The position numbers and the translations under genes are program-made. From Sinotaia quadrata (Eukaryota > Mollusca > Gastropoda > Architaenioglossa > Viviparidae): a DNA stretch of 64,000 nt. The number at the start of each line of letters is the position of its first letter. Positions within the stretch are counted from its first letter, which is position 1. The stretch lies in NCBI GenBank assembly GCA_028829895.1, contig CM054182.1, positions 13,846,001-13,910,000 of the forward strand. Direction: 5' to 3'. Below are positions 11,575-23,510 of the stretch, piece after piece. A model generated the notes under the pieces. That model saw only the letters and a list, made by a program, of their open reading frames with translations, was not told the origin of the DNA and made no database searches.

Positions 11575-12180
11575 AGATACACTCGTACTAGAATGAATGT
11601 AAACACTTTGTAAGGGTACGAACTCAGATAAGAATGAATGTAAGCACTTTGTAAGGGAGGTGAACTCAAACAAAAACGAATGAAAGCACTGTGTAAGGGG
11701 GTTAACTCAAACAAGAATGAAGATAAGAACTTTGTAAGGGATGAACTTAAATACGAACAAATGTAAGCACTTTGTAAGGGGATGAATTCAAACAGAAATG
11801 AACGTAAGCACTTTGTAATGGGATGAACGTAAGTACTTTGTAAAGATATGAACTCGAGAATGAACATAAGCACTTTGTAAAGGGATGAACGTAAGCAGTT
11901 TGTAATGGGACAAACGTAAGCACCTTTTAATGGAGTGAACGTAAGCACTTTTTAATGGGACGAACGTAGGCACTTTGTAAGGAGAAGAACTCGAGAATGA
12001 ACGTAAACACTTTTTAATGGAGTGAACGTAAGACTTTGTAATGGGGTGAACATAATCACTTTGTAAAAGGATGAAGATAAGCACTTTGTAATGGGGTGAA
12101 CAAAAGCACTTTGTAAGGGGTTGAACTTAAGTACATTGTAAGAGGATGAACTCAAGAACGAAAGTGAAAATTTTCTTCAA
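11575..12180. repeat. About 39-bp degenerate minisatellite
   Basis: Some fifteen to twenty diverged copies centred on GTAAGCACTTTGTAAGGGGA followed by TGAACTCAAACAAGAATGAA, with shortened forms. The repeat creates several long minus-strand open frames rich in Ser, Tyr and Phe; these are by-products, not genes. Confidence 0.85.
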
Positions 12181-12639
12181 AGGGATGCAGTGGAATGTGA
12201 TTGTAAGGAATATTTATGATATATGGAAACAAAATTGTGCATTTCAAAAGTAAATTGTTGATCAAATCTAATAGTATAATGTACCTATTGTTAATCAAAT
12301 CAAATTATATATTTATAGAAGTATGTTAGAATTGAATTATTGCAATCTATCCTTCATATATAAAAAAAATATGCCACCACATTATTCGCACAATTAATAA
12401 ACGAAGATTTAATTAGGACTACAATATTTTATCTTTATTCCATCAATGAATAGAACGAAAATGTATGTACATTATTTTATCTTTATTTCCACACATAATA
12501 GAGTGAACGTTGTCTACTAATTGATACAGTCATAAACAACCCAATCACTTTCAACTCACATATTTAGACATCTAGCCTAATTTACACTCGCATACTATTA
12601 ACTCACAAACCTGTAAGCATTCACATGTTTACTGTCATC

Positions 12640-13345
12640 GCGCTATCACATATCTTCACCTGAAGCACAAAAACCTTCAACACGTGTTTACTGTCATTGT
12701 GCTCAGTGCCATCTTAACGCATGGGCACGCTGAGCAGTCAACCGGGATGCCCATGCTAAACTAAATATAATTATGTTGTGACTTGCTGTCAGTTTTTATT
12801 CCTGAGAATGGTTGTGTAGGGGCTTTGCCCGTGGGTCAATATAAAACTGTTAAGACGACCCTGATTGCGAGCACACGCGTACGTTCATCTAAAGCACAAA
12901 TACCACATGTGTTTACTTTTATTGAGCTAATTAGAACACAAATACCACATGTGTTTACTTTTATAGTGCTAATTAAAACACAAATACCACACGTGTTTAC
13001 TTTTATTGAGCTAATTAAAACACAAATACCACAATGTTTACTTTTATTGAGCTAATTAAAACACAAATACCACATGTGTTTACTTTTATTGAGCTAAACA
13101 CAAATACCGCATGTGTTTACTTTTATTGAGCTACTTAAAACAAATACGTGTTACTGTCACTGGACTACCTAAAGCACAAATACATCGAAAAATTGTCATT
13201 GGACTACCCAAAACACAAATATCTTGAATACGAATACATGTTTACTGTCATTTTGCTACCTAAAGCACAAATACATCGAATACATGTTTGCTGTCATTGG
13301 GCTACCTAAAGCACAAATACGTCAAACACATTTTTGTTTACTGTC
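12640..13345. repeat. 42-bp minisatellite interrupted by a MITE
   Basis: Units near TACCACATGTGTTTACTTTT followed by ATTGAGCTAATTAAAACACAAA are cleanest at 12887-13130 and decay on the right into CTACCTAAAGCACAAATACATCGAA forms. The same words (GTTTACTGTCATTGTGCT) occur left of 12704, so the hAT-like MITE at 12704-12863 landed inside the array. Confidence 0.85.
12704..12863. mobile_element. 160-bp non-autonomous hAT-like MITE
   Basis: Left end CAGTGCCATCTTAAC and right end, reverse-complemented, CAGGGTCGTCTTAAC match at 12 of 15 bases. The flanking octamers ATTGTGCT (12696-12703) and ATTGCGAG (12864-12871) match at 5 of 8, a decayed 8-bp target duplication. The interior is GC-richer than its surroundings and has no reading frame. 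Confidence 0.5.
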
Positions 13346-13404
13346 ATCAGTTTTGAATATTTTGTTTTTTGGTTTTTTGTGCAGGAACCACTCGATCTGT
13401 TCTT

Positions 13405-13945
13405 ATCTCGAAGTCCCACAGTATTATGACTTCTTCTGTTTCGGTGACTGTTTTGGTTGGTGTATCCCTGCTGTTTCTGGGGGTTTTGCTCCATACTTCT
13501 CACACGGGTTTCTATATGGGATCTTTGCAACTTCGTTGTATCTTTTGGTATATTCTATTCCTGCCAGAAACTGACATCCAGATAGTATATATTCTCTTGT
13601 TTCATGCATGTTTTCGCACAGTCTGTATTTGGAATAATTTGAGACTTTCATGAATTTAGTTTTGTATGATTTCTTGTTTAGTGCTTGATCTTGTGTAGCT
13701 GTTATGAGTGCTTCTGTTTGTACTTTCAAATAAGCCTCTAGCATTTCTCTACGTGGTTGATTAATGTATGCTTGAGCCCATCTCTAACATTTGTCTGCCT
13801 GGTTGATTGATATATGCTTGAGCCTATCTCTAACATTTCTCATATATATGGCCCTTCTCAAGATACGAGAAGCATTCATTATATTATCAGTGAGCAATAT
13901 AATGGTCTCTGTTGCTGTTTTTTGGTTCAGCGTCATGCTACTGGG
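13405..13945 (-). pseudogene. Non-LTR retrotransposon ORF2 C-terminal fragment
   Basis: Read leftward, the frame 13744-13424 contains LITATQDQALNKKSY and then a Cys/His block, RLCENMHETREYILSGC, followed by FLAGIEYTKRYNEVAKI. This matches the C-terminal layout of LINE-type reverse transcriptase proteins: a QDQA motif, a CxxC...H...C knuckle, then LA..EY..RHN.VAK. The first Cys pair is degraded. Further upstream on the same strand, about 13933-13790 reads ...LTDNIMNASRILRRAIYMRNVRDRLKHI before a stop, so the copy is interrupted. A local duplication of the INQADK segment continues to about 14100. No 5' end, endonuclease or catalytic RT core is present. The antisense strand of this relic mimics an exon with a hydrophobic tail. 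Confidence 0.65.
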
Positions 13946-14394
13946 GCGGTAAAATGACAGTTAATTTCCTTGCATTTTGAGACTGGCTTCAACATGCATT
14001 GATCAACCAGGCAGATAAATGTTAGAGATAGGCTCAAACATACATTGATCAACCAAGCAGAGAAATATTGGAGTTGGGTAAAACATACAGTGATCAACAA
14101 AGTGATCCACCATTCAGCTCAAATGAGCTTAGATGAGCTCAAATAAGCCGATCCACCTTGCAAAGAAATTTGGAGATGGTCTCCAGTATAAGTCGATCCA
14201 CCAATCAAGGATATGTTTTGAGATGGGCTCCAAAAGTAAGATTGGGTGGTAGGCCACAGGATACGCGACAACAGCAATGGCACAACATGACTACAGCCAC
14301 AGCAAGAGATGACAACACAATGTGCTGACATATTCAACATTTTCTTTCATGGCTGTACATCGGGAGCATTATATCTGTCCATTCTCTCTGGTCT

Positions 14395-14757
14395 CTCCCT
14401 TCCTCAGTCATCCAGCAGGCCAATATATTGTCAAATCTCGTCCTGGTCTCTCATATCTCTCCCTTCCTCAGTCATCTAGCAGGCCAATATATTGTCAAAA
14501 TCTCGTCCTGGTCTCTCATATCTCTCCCTTCCTCAGTCATCTAGCAGGCCAATATATTGTCAAAATCTCGTCCTGGTCTCTCATATCTCTCCCTTCCTCA
14601 GTCATCCAGCAGGCCAATATATTGTCAAATCTCGTCCTGGTCTCTCATATCTCTCCCTTCCTCAGTCATCCAGCAGGCCAATATATTGTCAAATCTCGTC
14701 CTGGTCTCTCATATCTCTCCCTTCCTCAGTCATCTAGCAAGCCAATATACTATCAAA
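14395..14757. repeat. 64/65-bp minisatellite, five to six near-identical copies
   Basis: Units begin TCCTGGTCTCTCATATCTCT, continue CCCTTCCTCAGTCATCTAGC and end AGGCCAATATATTGTCAAAATCTCG. The copies differ by one A (64 versus 65 bp) and a few substitutions, implying recent expansion. Because 65 is not a multiple of three, all three frames read the same peptides in turn. Confidence 0.95.
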
Positions 14758-15714
14758 TGTGGGAGGCAAAGAGAGTCCATGCACACAAATCAGGGACTGA
14801 CTACTAAAACTGGCGCTTCTGGTCTTCTCTGTTTCTTGTTTTACTTATATCACAAATTGCTATTGTTTCAAATTGCAAACTGATTGAAAGTACTAAATTC
14901 AGTTTTGATTTTATATTTTACTAACAATTTAACAGATTAGATACTAAATATAACAGAAAAGTATTCTGGCATGCTTTAGGAAAACCATTCTCATACACAT
15001 AAATCATAAAATATGCAAACACCACATCACCTGTTATATGAAAAAACAAAGATAAATGCAAAATGTAATATATTCCTTGCCTTACTAATTAAAACCTCTA
15101 CTCCTGTGAAATAGTGCATCAAACATTATAAAAGCGTGTACACTAACACAGCAAAATATACGTGAGCTAGCAAGAATATACAGTGTTTGAAAGAAAGCCA
15201 GTAAGCGAGCCTTGACCCAAGTGATCCAGTTGTTACTATCGCCCTCTACACTATCGCGAAGAAACACAAAGGCGTGCGTCAGACACACAATGTTGGACTT
15301 AGCCAATTACACATGCATGAAAGATTTTGTGACTTCGACTAGTCACACTGGAATGTTGGCCGCAATGTGACCAGATTAGTAGGCCTACTCACAATTATGC
15401 CAGCCGTCATACAGAACTTTCTGACTTGAAAGAAAAAGGGCCTACACGCGAAGTCCTTTTACACAGAATTGTTACTGACGTCATACAGGATTATTCTCTG
15501 GTTTGAAATAAGTTATTCCCTTATTTTATTCTTTCCCGCCTGCATTTATATTTTACATTCTCTCTGTCTCTCTCTCACACACACGCGCGCGCGCGAGTAT
15601 TCGATATTGGATTAACCGAGAATCAGGGACTGTTATTAATTTCTTTTTTTTACAAGTTGCTGAAAATCTAATTTAATCTTGCACGATAAGAGAATAAACA
15701 AATTCAAATAATTG
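14758..15714. other. Gene-free stretch
   Basis: Unique AT-rich sequence with a somewhat GC-richer patch at about 15100-15480. It includes GACGTCAT at about 15477 and a (CG)n/(CA)n tract at about 15575-15597. A 73-codon minus-strand frame at 15306-15085 has no recognisable domain and I do not call it. Confidence 0.4.
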
Positions 15715-16740
15715 TAAAGTTACCAGACCTGAATACACGAGAAATCTTACCTTATAACGTTATGTAAAGTTACCAAACCAGAATTCACGAAAGCCCACCT
15801 TATAACGTTGTATAACGTTATCAGGCCTGGATACACGAAAGCCTGCTTTATATCAATACTGTAAAGTTACCAGGCCTGGATACACGAAAGCCTGCCTTAT
15901 ATCAATACTGTAAAGTTACCAGGCCTGAATACACGAAAGCCTGCTTTATATCAATACTGTAAAGTTACCAGGCCTGAATATACGAAAGTCCGCCTTTTAA
16001 CGTTATGTAAAGTTACCAGGCCTGAATAAAAGAAAGCCTGCTTTATATCAATACTGTAAAGTTACCAGGCCTGAATATACGAAAGTCCGCCTTTTAACGT
16101 TATGTAAAGTTACCAGGCCTGAATAAAAGAAAGCCTGCTTTATATTAATAGTGTAAAGTTACCAGGCCTGAATAAAAGAAAGCCTACCTTATAATGTTAG
16201 GGCAAAGTTACCAAGCCTGAATACACGAAAACATGCTTTATATCATTACTGTAAAGTTACCAGGCCTGAATACACGAAAACATGCTTTATATCATTACTG
16301 TAAAGTTACCAGGCCTGAATACACGAAAACATGCTTTATATCATTACTGTAAAGTTACCAGGCCTGAATACACGAAAACATGCTTTATATCATTACTGTA
16401 AAGTTACCAGGCCTGAATACACGAAAACATGCTTTATATCATTACTGTAAAGTTACCAGGCCTGAATAAAGACTTTCTAACTTAGAACGTTATTATAAAT
16501 TTGTCAGGCCTGAATACACGAAAGCAAATCAGGCCCAAATAATATTATTATAAAGTTACCAGGGCTGAATACACGAAAATTTGCCTTATAGTTTTACTGT
16601 AAAGTTACAGGCTTGAATACACCAAAACCTGTGATAAAAACCTTTATTGTAAATTTACCAGGTCTGAACACACCTATTTCTACCTTATAACATTATCGTA
16701 AAGTTACCAGGCCTGAATACAAAGCATACCTTACACGTTT
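15715..16740. repeat. 48/49-bp minisatellite, about twenty copies
   Basis: Units near CTGTAAAGTTACCAGGCCTG then AATACACGAAAACATGCTTT and ATATCATTA. The block at about 16215-16460 consists of almost identical copies, while both flanks carry older variants. It is one of the longest arrays in the window. Confidence 0.95.
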
Positions 16741-16983
16741 ACTGTATGACAGTCAAGCAGCAAATTATTGATAACTGTTATGACTTTCAAAATGATCCAG
16801 ATCTTTTTTCTTATTTAGCAGGATATCGATATTCTGGGAAGATCAATTTCATGAACTCCAAGGTTAACCAGAATTCTAGTGTACAAGCATTAGAGCTATG
16901 TGCTGTGTACTACTGTACCAGATAATGCTATATAAATAGATACCAGATTTGCTAGTGAAACATTCCTGTCTTATATATGCACG

Positions 16984-17025
16984 CACACACACACACACAC
17001 AGACACACACACACACACACACACA
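16984..17025. repeat. (CA)n microsatellite
   Basis: An ACACAC tract interrupted once by AGACAC, followed by CATGCATGC. Confidence 0.9.
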
Positions 17026-17107
17026 AACATGCATGCAAGAATGCACACAATATATATATTATTACCAAGCTTGCAAGATGCATTATTCTTTCTTCACACT
17101 AACAATT

Positions 17108-17395
17108 TGTGACGCCAACGCCACCTAGTCCATGGTTATGATTGTTATTACACATAACGATAACCTTATATTGGAGAAAAAGTGGGTGGATGGAGGATCG
17201 CTAAATATAGACTAAAGATAGATTTGTCTTCTGTAGTAAGAAGTTTTCCACCTCCGGAAACATAGGTGACAGTAAATGTCTTTAATGTTGTGAAAGAGTG
17301 AAAACGTTGACAGCGCCTGCAATCCGCCAAGTGAGAGAGACGAGTGGAGTCTGCTGGAGAACTATAAATTAAGATTCTCATCACTTGCATATTTC
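17108..17395. repeat. R1 fragment H, head-to-head (fold-back) form
   Basis: Positions 17108-17155 carry the R1 5' terminus in + orientation (TGTGACGCCAACGCCACCTA then GGTTATGATTGTTATTA). From about 17156 to 17395 the sequence continues with R1 internal sequence in minus orientation (GTGGGTGGATGG, TTTTCCACCTCCGGAAACAT, GATTCTCATCACTTG). The piece is therefore two R1 segments joined head to head, not a simple truncated copy. Confidence 0.7.
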
Positions 17396-17764
17396 ATAAC
17401 AGAGGACTTCAAGAGATTGAGACTGGTAACTTGAGTTCATTTCAAACTGGTCAAGTATCTGCCCTTAGTATTTTGTACAATATTACCAGAGTCTTGGTTG
17501 GTGGGGGTAGTGGTGATACAACAGATTTATGACTGAATTTGTCTGTTGCTGAGTGTTTTGTACAATATTACAGTTTCTATTTTGCACAAAACAGGTCCTA
17601 AAGATGTACAAACCCGGTACTAAAGATGTATACATGAATTTTTCTATGCGATACACACCTGTTGCACTTGAATGTCTTGGATGATAAATGTCATTTTCCT
17701 GCCGGAGATGAATAACCATAATCTCAGTATCTCTCTCTTTTTTTTTTTACCGCGTTCCTTTGTG

Positions 17765-18105
17765 TCTTTCATAGAAGTTTTAAATGGATGTTGGTCCTTT
17801 CATTCATATGTGTCTTTTCGTAGAAGTTTTAAATGGATGTTGGTCCTTTCATTCATATGTGTCTTTTCGTAGAAGTTTTAAATGGATGTTGGTCCTTTCA
17901 TTCATATGTGTCTTTCGTAGAAGTTTTAAATGGACGTTAGAATTTTACACATGTGTGTGTCTTTCATAGAAGATTTAAATGGATGTTGGTCCTTTCATTC
18001 ATATGAGTCTTTCATAGGAGTTTTAAATGGACGTTAGAACTTTACACATATGTGTGTCTTTCATAGAAGATTTAAATGGATGTTGGTCCTTTCATTCAAA
18101 TATAA
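17765..18105. repeat. 48-bp minisatellite
   Basis: About seven units of GTAGAAGTTTTAAATGGATG then TTGGTCCTTTCATTCATATG and TGTCTTTC. Copies with GGACGTTAGAATTTTACACA alternate in the right half. Plus-strand open frames here simply translate the repeat. Confidence 0.9.
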
Positions 18106-18244
18106 TATAATGTATATGATTCACTCATGTGGGCCCTACTTTTACTTTCATTACCTGTCTGTATGGCATGCTCATGTGGGCCCTATTTGTACTGTAATTA
18201 ATTTAATAATGTGTGCTTTAAATACGTTTATGCTCAACTATGAC

Positions 18245-18735
18245 ATTTAAATACGTACTTGTACAGAACACATTTAAGGAGACCTTGTTCTTTACTATAC
18301 ATATATATTTGTGCAAAACACGTTTATATAGATCTATTATTTAGTATACATAATATTTGTGCAAGACAAATAGATCCTATTATTTAGTATACATATATAT
18401 TTGTGCTAAACACGTTTATATAGATCCCACTCTTTAACAAAACTTCCTGTTTATGTATGGATTATGATGCCGACATAGCATTGTAAATTCCTGTTTGTGT
18501 TTGACTCTTCTTACTTTTTAAACAAACGCCTGAGTGACGTTTAGTTGTTCTGAATGGCAATGTTTGTGAATGATAAAGCCATTTATATGTGGCTTAGTTA
18601 TGTGGTAGAGGTAATGTTGTTTGTGAATGATAAAGTCATTTATATGTGGCTTAGTTATGTTTTAAAGACAATGTTGTTTGTGAATGATAAAGTCCTCATG
18701 TGTGGCTTAGTTATGTGTACATGGCAGTGTTGTCT
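18245..18735. repeat. Two short adjacent minisatellites
   Basis: At 18245-18430 there are three to four copies of CACGTTTATATAGATCCTAT then TATTTAGTATACATATATAT. At 18555-18735 there are three copies of a unit of about 57 bp containing TGTTTGTGAATGATAAAGTC and ATTTATATGTGGCTTAGTTA. Confidence 0.8.
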
Positions 18736-18949
18736 GTGTATAGCTTACCTGTTCGTGAATTAAAAATTGCTTTGTGTTTGACACACCGCATTGCAAATGT
18801 CACTGAGAGAAACGTTTGTGAATTACAGAGATGATTATGTCGTCCAGTGTGTATAACAGTTGTCTTCTTGTTTTTAAAACAAAAAAAAACAAACGCCACT
18901 TCTCTTTTAAATAAATATTTGTGTGTGATATGGAAGTTTCTCTGGCGTG

Positions 18950-19152
18950 AGTGTGCGTGCGCGCGAATCCAAGCCTTACGTTGCCGCGATACGTGACCGA
19001 TTATTGACGTGTGGTCTCGTGCCAGTCTTTCGTGACGACACAGGCTACAATCTGGTCTCGTTACGCTATTCAAATGTAGGACGTATATCTGGCTTGGCCT
19101 TTTGACAGACAGCATGCACTGTTCGTTTCAAGGCATTTATATCCCACCAGAT
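18950..19152 (+). other. CpG-rich patch ending in a strong donor-like site
   Basis: CpG dinucleotides cluster at about 18950-19040 (GTGCGTGCGCGCGAATCC, CGTTGCCGCGATACGTGACC), which is unusual for this AT-rich window. The patch continues to CACCAGAT|gtaagt at 19152/19153. It could be a promoter with a non-coding first exon on the + strand. No conserved frame and no partner acceptor can be assigned, so this is only a candidate. Confidence 0.25.
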
Positions 19153-19239
19153 GTAAGTGTGAGAGTGTGTGTAATTATTCGCAGGACAGGTGTGTGTGAA
19201 AAAATCAGCAATCTAGAAAGATAAGGAAGTAGTCAGCAA

Positions 19240-19400
19240 ACACAACAAGTGGAACAGTTCAGTTAGCGAACAAAACAAGTGAAAGAGAACAGTTCAGTCA
19301 ACGAACAAAGAAGTGAAAGAGAACAGTTCACTTAGCGAACAAAACAAGTGAAAGAGAACAGTTCAGTCAGCGAACAAAGAAGTGAAAGAGAACAGTTCAG
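19240..19400. repeat. About 35-bp minisatellite
   Basis: About five units of TTCAGTTAGCGAACAAAACA then AGTGAAAGAGAACAG. AT-rich unique DNA follows to about 19900 with no gene visible. Confidence 0.9.
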
Positions 19401-19911
19401 TTAGACTAACTAGCGATCACATTCTTCCCAGCACAAGAACAGAAGAGTGGGCAATATAGATTATTATAAGAATACTGAGCATTAGACAAATGTGAGAGTA
19501 AGCCCTATAAAACATTATAGGAGTTCACATGAATAAGACATTATATGGATACGCAAAATGAAAAAAATATTCAGAGCGCAGCAAAAGACATTTGTGAAGA
19601 TCCGCCATTCAAGGATTAAAGTGAGATCACTCTAGTATTGAATGTAAGTTGCATTCCCTGTCTTATCAGTTACTTTAATATTTATACAATTGCTCTGTCA
19701 TTTGCATAATAATTGTGTACTATGCGTCACTCCATATTTCTTCTTAGAAAGGAGTGGTTTGTTCAGTTGTACAGTTTTACACACACCCACACACACAAAA
19801 TTTATAATTTTATAATAAGCATTTCATTTTTTATCATTCTCGATGTTTAAAGAAATCGGCACCGAAAAAGAATTCTGTCAAATGACCATTTACGTTTAGA
19901 TTAATTTCGGT

Positions 19912-19915
<4 letters not shown>

Positions 19916-19975
<60 letters not shown>

Positions 19976-19980
19976 TATGT
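19916..19980. repeat. (TG)n microsatellite
   Basis: A nearly pure TG tract. It produces a minus-strand Thr-His reading frame that is not a gene. Confidence 0.95.
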
Positions 19981-20304
19981 GTAAGTATGCCGTGAGTTCA
20001 GCGAGCTCCAACTTAATAAATATAGAATTCTGAAATCTGTAAATAAAAATTTTGCACATAAATCAATATAATTTATAAATAGCAAATATAAATAGATCCG
20101 TTATAGAATACTGAAATATAAAAAATGGGTTTCAATAAAGACATAACATGCAGTGTAATGATGAAGTATGCAAACACATGGTTTAAAATAAAGTATACCT
20201 GAAAGTTGGAATATGTAAGCACAGCTTTCAATGCAACTACAACATAAAACTCTAAACAATGTAAACACGCAGAGAAGTAACACTAAAGCATGTCGACATG
20301 GGAT

Positions 20305-21194
20305 TTACAATAAAGACATAACAATACCAAATGTGAAGTATGTAAACATGTGAGTTATAACTATGACATAACAATATCAAATGTGAAGTATGTAAACATG
20401 AGAGTTATAACTATGACATAACAATATCAAATGTGAAGTATGTAAACTTGAGAGTTATAACTATGACATAACAATATCAAATGTGAAGTATGTAAACATG
20501 AGAGTTATAACTATGATATAACAATATCAAATGTGAAGTATGTAAACATGAGAATAACGACATAGAATGTAAAGTATGTGCATGTGTATCCTATAACAGA
20601 CATAAAAACAGAGAATGCGCAATGTGTTAACAAGTGGCCTATAACAGAGACATACCAATATAGAATATGAAATTCGGGAATGTGATTTACAACAGATACA
20701 TACCAATATTGCATGTGAAGTTTAGAAACGTGATTTGCAACAATATAGAATATGAAATATGTAAGCACATGTCTTGGACGTAACAATCAAGGTTGTAAAC
20801 ATATGACTATAAAAGAAATATAAAAGTCAAATATGACATAATATAGATTTAACTGTAAAATATGTCAAGCATGTCAACATATGACATAACAGAGATTTAA
20901 CAATAAAGAATTACAAGCATGTAAGCATATGACATAACAGAGATTTACCAATAATGACAAGCTTGTAAGCCTATGACATAGCAGAGATTTACCAATAATG
21001 ACAAGCTTGAAAGCCTATGACATAGCAGAGATTTACCAATAATGACAAGCTTGAAAGCCTATGACATAGCAGAGATTTACCAATAATGACAAGCTTGTAA
21101 ACCTATGACATAATAGAGATTTAAAAATGTAGAATGACAATTTAAAATTATGACATAACAGAAAATTAACAATGTAGAATGTCCAGTGTGTGTG

Positions 21195-21278
<84 letters not shown>

Positions 21279-21413
21279 GCATAACAGAATGACAAGCATG
21301 CAGAACATATGGCATAACAGAGATCTAACAGTATAGAATGTTAAGTGTTAGTACTTATAACAGAGATTTAACCATATAAAATGTCAAGTATGTAAACATA
21401 TGCCACAACAGAG
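20305..21413. repeat. 50-bp minisatellite and related 44-bp copies with a (TG)n tract
   Basis: At 20305-20575 near-identical 50-bp units read AGTTATAACTATGACATAAC then AATATCAAATGTGAAGTATG and TAAACATGAG. To the right they grade into shorter GACATAGCAGAGATTTACCA-type units, interrupted by (TG)n at about 21187-21278. The family resumes at 23344, after R1 copy C. Confidence 0.9.
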
Positions 21414-23343
21414 TGTGGCAAAGTAAATTTACCTATCCATATTTCTATACTTCAATAATTATATGTTTGTTGCCAATGTTAACGTGACCCTACACTGGAC
21501 ACTGCTTATGATGATATTTTTGTAGTAAACAACTCAGGTGGAGAATGGTGCTATAAACTTGATGATGTAATCTAAACCTGTTCCAACTGGATGAGTAGTT
21601 TTTTCTGACTAAATTCATCCAATGGGGGATGGACCAAAAGTTATTTTGTTGAAGAAAGTCTCCATTTTAATCACATTGAATTTGATGAAACTCGAGTCCG
21701 GTCATAAAGTTGATCATTAGTTTATACAAGTTAAGTGACTGATAAAGAAAGAATAAACTTAGAAATATTTCGTACATGTTCAAAATAGATCTATGATTTG
21801 AATTGGAGAATGTTTTATGCAATTGAACCATTATTTCTATGTTCACTAATTTGATTACATTGTACATTATACTTGTGAATTTTGATTGATGCTATATTTT
21901 TTATGCTGTATGTATAACGAAATTGTTGCAGGATTTGTAAGTTGAGAATTTTTATAAGAGAGAAAGGAGTTATAGAGATGGAATATGCCTGAAATGTAGC
22001 ACTACCTTAATTTGAATTTAGCAAAGAAAAGTGTGCCTTTTCCTTTTGCTTCGGGCTACGGTGACAACTATGCCTGATCAGCGTTATCGTCGAACTTACC
22101 AGTAACATATTGCTGTAAGTTGATTCCTGTGAATTCTCTTCGAGAGCCAATAGGGCGAAAATGGTGGCTTGTGTTTGGTCTTGAGTATTTACGAAGATTA
22201 TTTTGAATATTCCTCATGGTGTGCTGAGCAGCATACGCGAAAATTCGGGAACATTCCTCCTGATGCATTTGATAGTGCAAAGAAAATTTGGAATGTTTCT
22301 CCACGGTGTGCTTGGAGAGGGCATCGAAGATTCTGGAACAGTTGTCTAGAGTGCAATTCTGGAACAGTTGTCTAGAGTGCAATTCTGGAACAGTTGTCTA
22401 GAGTGCAATTCTGGAACAGTTGTCTAGAGTGCAATTCTGGAACAGTTGTCTAGAGTGCAATTCTGGAACAGTTGTCTAGAGTGCAATTCTGGAACAGTTG
22501 TCTAGAGTGCAATTCTGGAACAGTTGTCTAGAGTGCAATTCTGGAACAGTTGTCTAGAGTGCAATTCTGGAACAGTTGTCTAGAGTGCAATTCTGGAACA
22601 GTTGTCTAGAGTGCAATTCTGGAACAGTTGTCTAGAGTGCAATTCTGGAACAGTTGTCTAACGTGCAAAGAAAGGAATGGGGGACTGTCGTCTAAATAAG
22701 AAAGGCAGTGATTTTTTTTTTTGCAAACCGCGTGAGTGTGAACAAATGGAAATGTTATGTACATTGACTTTAATAAGTCCACTCTCATGTCTATGATAAA
22801 TTATGCCTATGAATTTGATTATATATATGGTCATTTAACTGATGACGTCAATGCTAGGATAAATTAAACGATTGTCTAGCGTTAATCGATCATTGTTGTG
22901 AAGTGATGTAACGGTCAGTGCTCTTTTGATTGTATTTGTTATTTGTTATATGTATACTTGATTGTTGATTTAATAAATTTATTGTTAAATTTATTGACCT
23001 TCTTACATATATTGATAACCACGTGTTGGAGAGATAGTGGGTGAATGGGGGCTCGCTGAATATAGATTAAAGATGGATTTGTCTTCTCTTTTGGTAAGAA
23101 TTTCTCCACCTACGGAAATATTGCGTGACAGTTAAAGTTTGTCTTTAATGTTGTGAAAAAGAGGAAACGTGTACAGCACCCGAATATCCGACAAGTGAGA
23201 GAGAGGAATGGTGTCTTCGAGAGAATTATTAATAACATCGATTAAGATTCTCATCACTAGTAATTAGTTATGGATTAATAATAATAGTAATGATAATAAT
23301 AATAATAATACATAACCAATAACTAGGGTGGCGTTGTGTCACA
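21414..23343 (-). repeat. R1 interspersed repeat, copy C
   Basis: Read on the minus strand it starts TGTGACACAACGCCACCCTA (right edge) and ends ...AAATTTACTTTGCCACA (left edge). It is therefore full length, about 1.93 kb, lengthened by an internal 26-bp array at 22331-22660. It sits inside the 50/44-bp minisatellite, which continues on both sides. Flanks CAACAGAG and CAAAAGAT do not give a clean target duplication. Confidence 0.85.
22331..22660. repeat. 26-bp array, about thirteen near-identical copies, inside R1 copy C
   Basis: The unit CTGGAACAGTTGTCTAGAGT plus GCAATT repeats with almost no variation. Other R1 copies (A, B, D) carry a single related CTGGAACAGTTGTG or GTTCCAGAATCTT word at this position, so the array expanded after insertion of copy C. 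Confidence 0.95.
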
Positions 23344-23510
23344 CAAAAGATTTAACAAGAATAGAATGACAAACATGTAAACATGACATAACAGAGATCC
23401 AACAATACAGAATGTCAAGTATGAATACATATGACATAACAGAGATTTAACAATATACAATGTCAAGTTTATAAACATATCACATAACATACTTTTAACA
23501 ATATAGAAGG
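23344..23510. repeat. Continuation of the 44/50-bp minisatellite
   Basis: Units such as ATGACATAACAGAGATTTAA and CAATATACAATGTCAAG match the array at 20.8-21.4 kb across R1 copy C. Confidence 0.85.

Noticed and set aside
11481..12155. Several minus-strand ORFs rich in Ser, Phe and Tyr.
   Set aside because: They translate a degenerate 39-bp minisatellite with no gene signals.
13385..13655. Plus-strand exon with a strong-looking acceptor (tttttggttttttgtgcag) and hydrophobic reading frame.
   Set aside because: The opposite strand encodes a recognisable non-LTR retrotransposon ORF2 C-terminus, so the + frame is its antisense shadow.
16820..16860. Possible 41-nt exon between tttcttatttagcag and CCAAG|gttaac.
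   Set aside because: The donor is weak, no partner exon fits by phase and the peptide has no recognisable feature.
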